From CAG-791 sp963629395 (GTDB lineage Bacteria > Bacillota > Clostridia > Lachnospirales > Lachnospiraceae), in assembly GCA_963629395.1 (NCBI GenBank), contig CAVGIV010000090.1:1-8031 (forward strand): a DNA stretch of 8,031 nt, read 5' to 3'. The position numbers and the translations under genes are program-made. Of the stretch, positions 1 to 6,239 are shown piece after piece. A model generated the notes under the pieces. That model searched no databases. It was not told the origin of the DNA and saw only the letters and a program-made list of their open reading frames with translations. The first letter of the stretch is position 1. Each line of letters opens with the position of its first letter.

Positions 1-75
1 CAGACGGACGACGTTCTGTTCCTTGCCGGAAGCAGAGAAGGCCTGCTGGAAATGATTCAGTGGGCAGTTATGTAG
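1..75 (+). CDS. C-terminal end of a protein, probably an RCK_C/TrkA-C domain (5' partial)
   Basis: Frame 1 is open from the window edge to a TAG at 73-75 and encodes 24 residues, including DDVLFLAGSREGLLEMI. The pattern 'D-V-L-hydrophobic-x-G-S-x-E-x-L' resembles the last strand and helix of RCK_C (TrkA-C) domains, which regulate K+ channels, Trk uptake systems and some cation:proton antiporters by binding ions or nucleotides. The next gene starts 32 bases downstream with its own strong ribosome binding site, so the two are probably co-transcribed. Only the tail is visible, so the transporter type cannot be stated. A different domain with a similar ending is possible. Confidence 0.5.
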   Translation, partial: QTDDVLFLAGSREGLLEMIQWAVM

Positions 76-93
76 ACTACATTCCGCTTATTT

Positions 94-100
94 GAGGAGG
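94..100 (+). promoter_or_regulatory. Ribosome binding site of the first OadG-type gene
   Basis: GAGGAGG lies 7 bases before the ATG at 108. It is a near-perfect Shine-Dalgarno sequence and supports that start. Confidence 0.8.
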
Positions 101-107
101 TATTAAG

Positions 108-422
108 ATGTTACTTACCGCTGCTGTGCAGCCAAATCCCCCCGACTATGTCGCACTGGCAATGGTGCTTATATTTGCCGGTGTTGTCGCAGTCATGGCA
201 TTTCAAAAGTGGCGAGGGAACAGAAGCATGCAGTGCACCGCTTCTTCTATGGCTTCATCATCGGACCTAGCCCAAGCACTGCCTGCTCCCGGCTCGGCAG
301 GACAGATAAAGCTGCACAATGTTGACCCTAAAACAGCCGCCATGTTAATGGCAATCACAGCATACAAAATAGGGAAGCCGCTGAATGAACTGCGTTTTCT
401 TTCCGTCAAGGAGGTACAATAA
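108..422 (+). CDS. OadG/MmdD-type small subunit of a Na+-translocating decarboxylase
   Basis: This 104-residue protein has one membrane helix at about residues 13-33. A linker rich in Ser, Ala and Pro follows (about 37-65), then a short conserved C-terminal domain containing TAAMLMAITAYKIGKPLNEL and ending LRFLSVKEVQ. That tail closely resembles the usual 'AAMIMAIVADE-x-G-x-PLNELRF-x-SIKEV' ending of OadG-type gamma/delta subunits in Firmicutes oxaloacetate, methylmalonyl-CoA and glutaconyl-CoA decarboxylases. In those complexes the single-pass subunit anchors and assembles the soluble carboxyltransferase on the membrane beta subunit. Its position two genes before oadB fits this role. The length is normal for the family. 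The ATG at 108 is supported by GAGGAGG 7 bases upstream. Which acid is decarboxylated cannot be told, because the substrate-specific alpha subunit is not in the window. Confidence 0.85.
   Translation: MLLTAAVQPNPPDYVALAMVLIFAGVVAVMAFQKWRGNRSMQCTASSMASSSDLAQALPAPGSAGQIKLHNVDPKTAAMLMAITAYKIGKPLNELRFLSVKEVQ
408..414 (+). promoter_or_regulatory. Strong ribosome binding site in front of the 15-codon ORF
   Basis: AAGGAGG overlaps the end of the OadG-type gene and sits 9 bases before the ATG at 424. It is one of the best Shine-Dalgarno sequences in the window, although the ORF it serves has only 15 sense codons. oadB itself, at 481, has only a modest GAGGT at 470-474. Confidence 0.65.
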
Positions 423-423
423 A

Positions 424-471
424 ATGAAAAATAATGTCTTCCCGGAGCTTATGCCGGCATTCATCCGTTGA
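424..471 (+). CDS. 15-codon mini-ORF between the OadG-type gene and oadB (leader peptide or gene remnant)
   Basis: An ATG one base after the preceding stop codon opens a 15-residue frame, MKNNVFPELMPAFIR, which ends in TGA at 469-471. It has an AAGGAGG site with ideal spacing. The TGA lies 9 bases before the oadB ATG and overlaps that gene's GAGG motif, so ribosomes finishing here could re-initiate on oadB. Two readings are possible. It may be a translational-coupling leader. Or it may be the residue of a deleted biotin carrier gene, since related clusters such as Veillonella mmd place the biotin carrier just before the beta subunit. The peptide matches no family I recognise. The frame is the same as oadB, separated only by the TGA, but the oadB start looks canonical, so readthrough is unlikely. 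Confidence 0.4.
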   Translation: MKNNVFPELMPAFIR

Positions 472-480
472 GGTAATGCT

Positions 481-1590
481 ATGGAAATTTTATATCAGAA
501 TTTACTTGCCTTCGACCGTTATGATCTGATTATGATCGGCATCGGATGTCTGCTGATTTTCCTCGCCATTGCAAAGGGAATGGAACCATCGCTGCTTCTT
601 CCTATGGGGTTTGGTACAATCCTTGTAAACATTCCGTTCTCTGACGCACTGATCGGTCCCATTCAGACGCTGTATAATGCCGGTATTGCAAACGAATTGT
701 TTCCGCTTCTGCTGTTTATCGGTATCGGCGCAATGATCGACTTCGGACCATTGCTAACAAACCCCAAGCTGATGCTGTTCGGCGCCGCCGCACAATTTGG
801 AATTTTCTTTACTCTGTGTATGGCGAGTATGTTCTTTCCGGATTTTCGTGACTTTTTCTCCATTGCCATTATCGGTGCAGCAGATGGTCCCACCTCCATT
901 GCAGTTGCAAATAAGCTTGGCTCTCAGTATGTAGGCGCCATTACCGTGGCAGCATATTCCTACATGGCCCTCGTTCCGGTAATTCAGCCTCCTGTCATCA
1001 AATTATTGACTACAAAAAAAGAGAGAAGAATTCGGATGCCGTATGAGCAGAAAAATATATCAAAGCGCACACGCATCCTGTTTCCCATCATCATTACCTG
1101 TATTGCTTCCGCCATCATTCCGCAAGCCACAGCGCTAATTGGCTTTCTTATGTTCGGTAATCTGCTTCGGGAGTGCGGTGTCCTCAATTCCCTGTCTGAT
1201 ACGGCACAAAATGTACTTGCCAATTTGATTACGATCTTTCTTGGCATTTCTGTTGCATTCAACATGACTGCCGACAAATTCCTCCAAGTGGATACTCTGC
1301 TGATCATGGGGCTGGGTCTCGTGGCCTTTATCGTAGATACCGCCGGTGGCGTATTGTTTGCCAAGTTCCTGAATCTGTTTTTGAAGAACAAGGTCAATCC
1401 GATGATTGGCGCGGCCGGCATTTCAGCATTCCCTATGTCCGGGCGCATCGTCCATAAGATGGGTCTGGCAGAAGACCCTCAGAATTTCCTGCTGATGCAC
1501 TCCATTGGAGTGAATGTTTCCGGGCAGATCGCATCTGTAATTGCCGGCGGCATTATTCTGAATATTGCCGCCAAGTTGATGGGAGGTTAA
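481..1590 (+). CDS. oadB: Na+-translocating decarboxylase beta subunit (OadB/MmdB/GcdB family)
   Basis: This 369-residue polytopic membrane protein is the carboxybiotin decarboxylase subunit. It removes CO2 from carboxybiotin and uses the energy to export Na+. The N-terminus (MEILYQ, then IAKGMEPSLLLPMGFG) is typical of the family. Residues found essential in Klebsiella OadB are all present at matching spacing: D203 as D135 in GAADGPT, Y229 as Y161, and N373, G377, S382 and R389 as N306, G310, S315 and R322 in the stretch NPMIGAAGISAFPMSGR. The protein should therefore be catalytically competent. The length is at the short end of the family range. The gene ends 4 bases before a second small OadG-like gene. 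No alpha (carboxyltransferase) or biotin carrier gene is visible, so its partners must be encoded elsewhere or upstream. The symbol is generic; mmdB or gcdB would fit equally well. Confidence 0.93.
   Translation: MEILYQNLLAFDRYDLIMIGIGCLLIFLAIAKGMEPSLLLPMGFGTILVNIPFSDALIGPIQTLYNAGIANELFPLLLFIGIGAMIDFGPLLTNPKLMLFGAAAQFGIFFTLCMASMFFPDFRDFFSIAIIGAADGPTSIAVANKLGSQYVGAITVAAYSYMALVPVIQPPVIKLLTTKKERRIRMPYEQKNISKRTRILFPIIITCIASAIIPQATALIGFLMFGNLLRECGVLNSLSDTAQNVLANLITIFLGISVAFNMTADKFLQVDTLLIMGLGLVAFIVDTAGGVLFAKFLNLFLKNKVNPMIGAAGISAFPMSGRIVHKMGLAEDPQNFLLMHSIGVNVSGQIASVIAGGIILNIAAKLMGG
1581..1586 (+). promoter_or_regulatory. Ribosome binding site of the 52-residue OadG-like gene
   Basis: GGGAGG lies inside the last codons of oadB, 8 bases before the ATG at 1595 (11 before a second ATG at 1598). 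This supports translation of the small downstream gene and coupling to oadB. Confidence 0.75.
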
Positions 1591-1594
1591 GAAT

Positions 1595-1753
1595 ATGATG
1601 TTTCTTGCAAGCAGCGCTGTCAATTTGGACTTTAATCCTATGGCCTTTGTGGAGAACCTTAAATATATGGGTACGGGCATGCTGGTGATCTTTTCTATTA
1701 TCGGCATCATCATTTTGGCAACCAAGCTGATCAATTTTCTGTTTTCTAAGTAA
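1595..1753 (+). CDS. Small OadG-like membrane subunit (52 residues)
   Basis: This short frame runs from ATG ATG to TAA and encodes 52 residues. The N-terminal half (MMFLASSAVNLDFNPMAFVE) probably lies outside the membrane. A single helix follows at about residues 26-45, built from KYMGTGMLVIFSIIGIIIL, then a basic end, ATKLINFLFSK. The 'G-T-G-M-hydrophobic-V-I-F' helix is characteristic of OadG subunits. The length is close to the roughly 55-residue epsilon subunit of Veillonella methylmalonyl-CoA decarboxylase, which stabilises the complex. The gene starts 4 bases after oadB with a GGGAGG site in the oadB tail, so it is certainly co-transcribed. It ends a few bases before a strong hairpin, making it the last gene of the decarboxylase module. 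Annotation pipelines can easily miss it because of its size. Confidence 0.8.
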   Translation: MMFLASSAVNLDFNPMAFVENLKYMGTGMLVIFSIIGIIILATKLINFLFSK

Positions 1754-1757
1754 AAAA

Positions 1758-1791
1758 GTCTGCCCTGCTCCGGCATTGGGGCAGGGCAGAC
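1758..1791 (+). terminator. Strong hairpin after the decarboxylase module, probable intrinsic terminator
   Basis: Perfect 11-base arms GTCTGCCCTGC (1758-1768) and GCAGGGCAGAC (1781-1791) flank a 12-base loop, which could pair three more bases (one of them G-U). The hairpin starts 4 bases after the stop codon of the 52-residue gene. On the + strand it is followed only by ATTT, a weak U-tract. On the - strand it is followed by TTTTTTA, an excellent U-tract. It may therefore be a leaky + strand terminator or processing site, and would stop antisense transcription well. Confidence 0.6.
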
Positions 1792-1869
1792 ATTTGGACG
1801 TTGCTGTTCGTCAGTCTCACTCCCGGTGCATTGGCAAACGACGAACATGAAAGAAGGCATGATATTTTT
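1792..1869. other. Intergenic stretch before the phosphate permease, no clear promoter
   Basis: With the hairpin, this makes the largest gap between + strand genes in the window (116 bases from 1754). I looked for -35/-10 pairs and found none convincing. The frame of the permease gene stays open through it and would encode a hydrophobic LLFVSLTPGALAND-like string without an ATG. AGAAGG at 1852-1857 may be the ribosome binding site of the permease, 12 bases from its ATG. Confidence 0.4.
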
Positions 1870-2919
1870 ATGGAGTTGTTTGAATTTCTGGACCAGTTAA
1901 TGCACAACCCAATGCTGCTGTTTTCCACAGCTCTGACGTTGGGCGTTATTTTGGTCAACGGCTGGACTGATGCCCCCAATGCAATCGCCACTTGTGTCTC
2001 GACAAGAGCGATTGATGTACGTTCGGCCATCCTTATGGCAGCGATTTTTAATTTTCTCGGCGTACTGGTGATGACCCTCATCAACTCATCTGTGGCCTTT
2101 ACCATCTACAACATGGTGGATTTCGGTGGTGACTCCCGTCAGGCGTTGATCGCTTTGTGCGCCGCCATGGCTGCCATTGTGATTTGGGCGACGGCTGCAT
2201 GGTATTTCGGTATTCCTACCAGTGAGAGCCATGCGCTGATTGCTGGCATCTCCGGTGCGGCAGTAGCCATTCAGAACAGCTTTGCCGGAATCAATGGAGA
2301 AGAATGGCTTAAGGTCATTTACGGCATCGTTTTATCCACACTTCTTGGCTTCGTGTTGGGTTTCCTGTTCTCCAAGCTGACCGTCTGGTGCTTCCAAAAG
2401 CAGAACCGTCTGAAGGCCGGCAGCTTCTTTTCCAGAGCACAGGTGGCAGGCGGCGCAGCAATGGCCTTTATGCACGGTGCACAGGATGGGCAGAAGTTTA
2501 TGGCAATCTTCCTTTTGGGCGCTGCCTTTGCAAGCGGGCAGGCTGATGCGTCCAGCTTCACGGTTCCGCTGTGGCTGATGGTGGTTTGCTCGGCGGTCAT
2601 GGGTCTTGGCACCTCAATCGGCGGTTACCGGATTATCAAATCCGTGGGTATGGACATGGTGAAGCTGAAGCCCTATCAGGGTTTTGCAGCGGATCTTTCC
2701 GCGACCGCCTGTTTGCTGCTGTCCAGCCTGACAGGCATTCCTGTCAGCACGACGCATACAAAAACCACGGCGATTATGGGAGTCGGCGCCGCAAAACGTG
2801 TCAGCAATGTGAACTGGATCGTCGTCAAGGATCTGGTGCTGACCTGGGTATTTACGTTTCCCGGCTGTGGATTGCTGGGATATGGAATGGCGAAACTGTT
2901 TTTGCTGCTTTTCGCATAA
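1870..2919 (+). CDS. pit: PiT-family inorganic phosphate permease
   Basis: This 349-residue polytopic protein imports inorganic phosphate in symport with H+ or Na+. It shows the inverted-repeat design of the PiT family. Half one has NGWTDAPNAIA (residues 30-40; the family's G-x-N-D-x-x-N-A motif with T for N) and GIPTSESHALIAG (114-126). Half two has HGAQDGQKFM (202-211) and GIPVSTTHTKTTAIMG (289-304). A charged cytoplasmic loop lies near residues 165-185. The ATG at 1870 is the first in-frame ATG and gives a family-typical N-terminus, MELFEFL. In-frame TTG codons upstream would add an unusual extension. The ribosome binding site, AGAAGG, is mediocre. A PhoU-like gene follows after 13 bases, the standard pit-DUF47 pairing. 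The length is typical of short bacterial PiT proteins. The coupling ion cannot be read from the sequence. Confidence 0.93.
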   Translation: MELFEFLDQLMHNPMLLFSTALTLGVILVNGWTDAPNAIATCVSTRAIDVRSAILMAAIFNFLGVLVMTLINSSVAFTIYNMVDFGGDSRQALIALCAAMAAIVIWATAAWYFGIPTSESHALIAGISGAAVAIQNSFAGINGEEWLKVIYGIVLSTLLGFVLGFLFSKLTVWCFQKQNRLKAGSFFSRAQVAGGAAMAFMHGAQDGQKFMAIFLLGAAFASGQADASSFTVPLWLMVVCSAVMGLGTSIGGYRIIKSVGMDMVKLKPYQGFAADLSATACLLLSSLTGIPVSTTHTKTTAIMGVGAAKRVSNVNWIVVKDLVLTWVFTFPGCGLLGYGMAKLFLLLFA

Positions 2920-2921
2920 GA

Positions 2922-2927
2922 GGGAGG
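2922..2927 (+). promoter_or_regulatory. Ribosome binding site that sets the DUF47 start
   Basis: GGGAGG lies 5 bases before ATG 2933. It decides the start, because the frame is open farther upstream (to an ATG at 2867 inside the permease gene) and that upstream part reads as out-of-frame permease sequence. Confidence 0.8.
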
Positions 2928-2932
2928 ATAAA

Positions 2933-3553
2933 ATGGCAAGGAAAAATAACAATTATTTTGAGTTGATCCAGACGCAAACTGGCTGCTGCGTGGAGGCATC
3001 CAATCTTCTGGAGGAAATCTTGTGTAAATTTCATGCCGACAGCGTTGGAGCCTATCGCACTCAAATGCATGAAATTGAACACCGCGCGGATGGGATACAC
3101 CATGATATTTTGCGGAAACTCTCTACAGAGTTTATCACGCCCATTGATCAGGAGGATATTCTCCGGCTCGTGCAGATTATTGATGACATCACGGATGCGC
3201 TGGATGAGGTGATTTTGGATGTATACATGTATCAAGTTGATGCAATGCCATCGCAAACAGCCGCGCTTTCCCGCGTGGTGAACCGCTGTGTCAAAGCACT
3301 TCATGAAGCGGCGATTGAACTGAAGAATTTCAAGAAACCGGAGACGCTTCATCAGCTCCTCGTCAAGGTCAACGACATAGAGATCGAAGCGGATGGAATT
3401 TATACCAATGCTATCTACACCCTGTTCGCTTCGCAAACGGATGGCAAAGCGTTGCTTGGAGCAAAGGCGATTTACGAGGGATTGGAAAACTGCTGTGATT
3501 TATGCGAGCATGCCGCAGATGTGATCGAGCAGGTCATTATTAAAAACACATGA
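2933..3553 (+). CDS. PhoU-like DUF47 protein (Pit accessory protein)
   Basis: This 206-residue soluble, mostly helical protein belongs to the DUF47/PhoU-like family (also called Pit accessory protein). It has two similar three-helix halves. Each carries an acidic metal-binding type motif: EIEHRAD (residues 47-53) in the first half and EIEAD (150-154) in the second. Between them is the family signature FITPIDQEDI (67-76), followed by an acidic helix with DDITDALDE. PhoU-type proteins bind Mg2+, Mn2+ or Fe clusters and restrain phosphate transporters. Members next to pit genes are thought to regulate or support Pit activity at the inner membrane face. The gene follows pit by 13 bases and precedes the ATPase by 16. 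No signal peptide or membrane helix is present. The length is normal for the family. Confidence 0.9.
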   Translation: MARKNNNYFELIQTQTGCCVEASNLLEEILCKFHADSVGAYRTQMHEIEHRADGIHHDILRKLSTEFITPIDQEDILRLVQIIDDITDALDEVILDVYMYQVDAMPSQTAALSRVVNRCVKALHEAAIELKNFKKPETLHQLLVKVNDIEIEADGIYTNAIYTLFASQTDGKALLGAKAIYEGLENCCDLCEHAADVIEQVIIKNT

Positions 3554-3569
3554 TTAGGGAGAGCAGAGG

Positions 3570-6209
3570 ATGAAAAAAGATTACACAAAATCGATTTCCG
3601 AGGTACTGAGTGGGCTGGATACTACAGCGAATGGTCTCAGCAGCGATCAGGCTCGGAGCCAACTCGAAAAATACGGGCCGAATAAATTAAAGCAGGCAGA
3701 GAAACCGACACTGTTTCAACGCTTTCTAACGCAGCTCAAAGATCCGATGCTCATTATCCTGCTGCTTGCAGCCGGCGTCAGCGCCCTGACCGGAATGCTG
3801 GCCGGCGAAAGCGAGTGGGCGGAGGTCATTATCATTCTGATCGTGGTCTTCCTGAACGCGGTTCTGGGCGTCATTCAGGAAAGCAAGGCGGAAGATGCAA
3901 TCGAAGCCCTGCAAACCATGACAGCAGCCACCTGCAAGGTGCTTCGGGACGGCAAAATGGCCGTGATTCACTCCGATATGCTTGTTCCCGGCGATATTGT
4001 TTTGCTGGAAGCCGGAGATGCTGTTCCGGCTGACGGTCGAGTGATTGAAAATGCTTCCCTGAAGATCGAAGAAGCTGCACTGACCGGTGAATCCGTCCCT
4101 GTGAATAAGACACTGGAGGCACTTGGCCTGACCGCTGGGCAGGAGGATATCCCCCTCGGCGATCGGAAAAATATGTGCTATATGGGGTCAACGGTGGTTT
4201 ATGGTCGCGGCAAGGCCGTGATTACCGCCACCGGTATGGATACGGAAATGGGCAAGATCGCCGGTGCGCTGTCTGCTACGGCAGAAGATCAGACCCCGCT
4301 GCAGCGAAAGCTCGATGAGCTTGGCAGACTGCTGAGCAAAATGGTACTCGGTATCTGTGTGTTCATCTTTGCCTTCAACCTGATCATGTCCGGCGATTTC
4401 CACCTGGCTGTTGTTCTGAAAACCTTCATGGTGGCTGTTTCTCTCGCAGTTGCGGCCATTCCGGAGGGCTTGGCAACCGTAGTCACGGTCGTGCTTTCCA
4501 TCGGTGTGACAAAAATGTCTCAGCGCAATGCTGTGATCCGCCGCCTGACCGCTGTGGAAACACTGGGCTGTACGCAGGTTATCTGTTCGGACAAAACCGG
4601 AACCCTGACGCAGAACAAAATGACGGTGGTCGATCACACCGGCGAAGCAGAGCTTGTTGCTGCGGCGATGGCGCTGTGCTCTGACGCAGTCCTGAACGAA
4701 GACGGTCAGGCCGAAGGCGAGCCTACGGAATGCGCACTGGTGAATTTCGCGTGCAGCGTTGGCATGAAGAAGCCGGAGCTGGAAAAGGCTGCGCCTCGTG
4801 TAGAGGAAGCGCCCTTTGATTCTGCGCGAAAAATGATGTCCACCGTCCATGCGACAGGCAATGGCTTTGTGCAGTACACCAAGGGCGGACCGGATGTGGT
4901 GCTTGCCCGCTGCACCCGGTATTGGGAAAACGGAGCGGCAAAGCCCATGACGGAGGAAAAGCGCTGTGAAATTATGGATGCGAACAAGGCAATGGCGGAT
5001 CGGGCGCTGCGTGTTCTTGCTGCGGCAAAGCGGGACTGGACGCAGATGCCGGAAAGCAGCGAACCCGCGTATCTGGAGCAGGAACTGATCTTTCTTGGGC
5101 TTGCCGGCATGATTGATCCGGTTCGTCCGGAGGTCAAGGCTGCGATTGAAGAATGCCGCGATGCCGGTATCCGAGTCGTGATGATCACCGGCGACCACAA
5201 GGACACTGCCGTAGCGATCGCAAAGGAATTGGGCATTATTTCAAATTCCTCTCAGGCCATTACGGGCACAGAACTGGACGGCATTTCCGATGCAGAGCTT
5301 CTGGAGACCGTACAGCGATACCGCGTTTATGCGCGCGTTCAGCCGGAGCACAAAACCCGCATTGTAAGCGCGTGGAAATCCCTTGGTGCCGTTACCGCAA
5401 TGACAGGTGACGGAGTTAATGATGCACCGTCCATCAAAGCGGCGGACATTGGCATCGGAATGGGCATCACCGGTACGGATGTCACGAAAAATGTGGCAGA
5501 TATGGTTCTGGCAGACGACAACTTCGCCACCATCGTTTCTGCGGTAGACGAGGGGCGCAGGATCTACGACAATATCCGCAAAGCCATTCAATTTCTGCTG
5601 GCATCCAACATGAGCGAGGTGCTTGGTGTCTTTGGGGCGACCCTGATGGGCTTTACGCTGCTCAATCCCGTGCATCTGCTGTTTATCAACCTGGTTACCG
5701 ACTGCTTCCCCGCACTGGCTCTGGGAATGGAGGAAGCAGAACCGGACACCATGCGCCGTCCACCCAGAAAATCGACAGACGGCATCTTTGCGGGCGGTCT
5801 GTTTGGCGACATAATCTATCAGGGTGTTCTGGTAACGGTCTTGACGCTTGTTTCCTATATCATCGGAAACGCTTTTGAGACCGGCCATCTTGCAATGCCC
5901 CGAGGTGTGTCTGATCATGGTATGACGATGGCTTTTTTGACCATGTCCATGTGTGAGATATTCCATTCGTTTAATCTTCGCTCTCAGAGAAAATCTATTT
6001 TCTTCCTGAAGACGCAAAATAAAGTTTTGTGGTTTGCCATGGCCGGCTCTCTGGTACTGACGACCGCTGTTCTGGAAATCCCATTTCTGGCAGCTGCCTT
6101 TGGCTTCACGCCCGTCGGTTGGATGGAATACGCCATTGCGTTGGCGTTGGCGATCAGCGTCATTCCGGTTGTTGAGATTGTAAAGTTCTTCCAAAGAAAG
6201 CGCCGATAA
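3570..6209 (+). CDS. P-type Ca2+-transporting ATPase (P2A, SERCA/PMCA-like)
   Basis: This 879-residue P-type ATPase exports Ca2+ by ATP hydrolysis through an aspartyl-phosphate. In order it has: a cation-ATPase N-terminal domain (about 1-65); M1-M2; the actuator domain with TGES (172-175); M4 with VAAIPEGL (E299); the phosphorylation motif DKTGTLT (D341); the nucleotide-binding KGGPD (438-442); MITGD (538-542); the hinge GDGVNDAP (613-620); and M5-M10. SERCA Ca2+ ligands are matched in M4 (V294, A295, I297, E299), M5 (N680, E683 in SNMSEV) and M6 (N707, T710, D711 in NLVTD). The M8 glutamate (SERCA E908) aligns with S793. The ATG at 3570 is preceded by AGAGG. The gene shares a tight cluster with pit and DUF47, 16 bases downstream of the latter. 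Other divalent metals cannot be excluded, but the motifs favour Ca2+. Confidence 0.93.
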   Translation: MKKDYTKSISEVLSGLDTTANGLSSDQARSQLEKYGPNKLKQAEKPTLFQRFLTQLKDPMLIILLLAAGVSALTGMLAGESEWAEVIIILIVVFLNAVLGVIQESKAEDAIEALQTMTAATCKVLRDGKMAVIHSDMLVPGDIVLLEAGDAVPADGRVIENASLKIEEAALTGESVPVNKTLEALGLTAGQEDIPLGDRKNMCYMGSTVVYGRGKAVITATGMDTEMGKIAGALSATAEDQTPLQRKLDELGRLLSKMVLGICVFIFAFNLIMSGDFHLAVVLKTFMVAVSLAVAAIPEGLATVVTVVLSIGVTKMSQRNAVIRRLTAVETLGCTQVICSDKTGTLTQNKMTVVDHTGEAELVAAAMALCSDAVLNEDGQAEGEPTECALVNFACSVGMKKPELEKAAPRVEEAPFDSARKMMSTVHATGNGFVQYTKGGPDVVLARCTRYWENGAAKPMTEEKRCEIMDANKAMADRALRVLAAAKRDWTQMPESSEPAYLEQELIFLGLAGMIDPVRPEVKAAIEECRDAGIRVVMITGDHKDTAVAIAKELGIISNSSQAITGTELDGISDAELLETVQRYRVYARVQPEHKTRIVSAWKSLGAVTAMTGDGVNDAPSIKAADIGIGMGITGTDVTKNVADMVLADDNFATIVSAVDEGRRIYDNIRKAIQFLLASNMSEVLGVFGATLMGFTLLNPVHLLFINLVTDCFPALALGMEEAEPDTMRRPPRKSTDGIFAGGLFGDIIYQGVLVTVLTLVSYIIGNAFETGHLAMPRGVSDHGMTMAFLTMSMCEIFHSFNLRSQRKSIFFLKTQNKVLWFAMAGSLVLTTAVLEIPFLAAAFGFTPVGWMEYAIALALAISVIPVVEIVKFFQRKRR

Positions 6210-6227
6210 GGATCAAACCGGAATCAC

Positions 6228-6235
6228 GGAGGTGG
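6228..6235 (+). promoter_or_regulatory. Ribosome binding site of the AI-2E-family gene
   Basis: GGAGGTGG, which contains the full GGAGGTG core, lies 4 bases before ATG 6240 and supports that start. Confidence 0.75.
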
Positions 6236-6239
6236 ACGT

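Noticed and set aside
424..1590. Possible readthrough of the TGA at 469-471 joining the 15-codon ORF to oadB in the same frame.
   Set aside because: The ATG at 481 gives a family-typical OadB N-terminus (MEILYQ...), and no recoding signal is evident. TGA is also the normal stop of the permease accessory, AI-2E and relaxase genes here.
1801..1869. N-terminal extension of the phosphate permease from an in-frame TTG, with a signal-peptide-like LLFVSLTPGALAND.
   Set aside because: PiT proteins lack such signal peptides, the TTG has no ribosome binding site and lies just after the hairpin, and ATG 1870 gives the usual N-terminus. The string may be chance or a remnant.
2867..2932. Upstream ATG at 2867 as the start of the DUF47 gene.
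   Set aside because: That region is the end of the permease gene in another frame. GGGAGG at 2922-2927 clearly points to ATG 2933, which gives a normal-length DUF47 protein.
4188..5198. Long minus-strand open frame of 336 codons inside the Ca2+ ATPase gene.
   Set aside because: Its translation is rich in Arg, His, Cys and Gln without recognisable motifs, and it is fully antisense to a well-supported ATPase. It is a codon-bias shadow.
5241..6194. Minus-strand open frame of 317 codons antisense to the ATPase C-terminal half.
   Set aside because: There are no family motifs, the composition is shadow-like, and the + strand frame has clear hinge and membrane motifs throughout.
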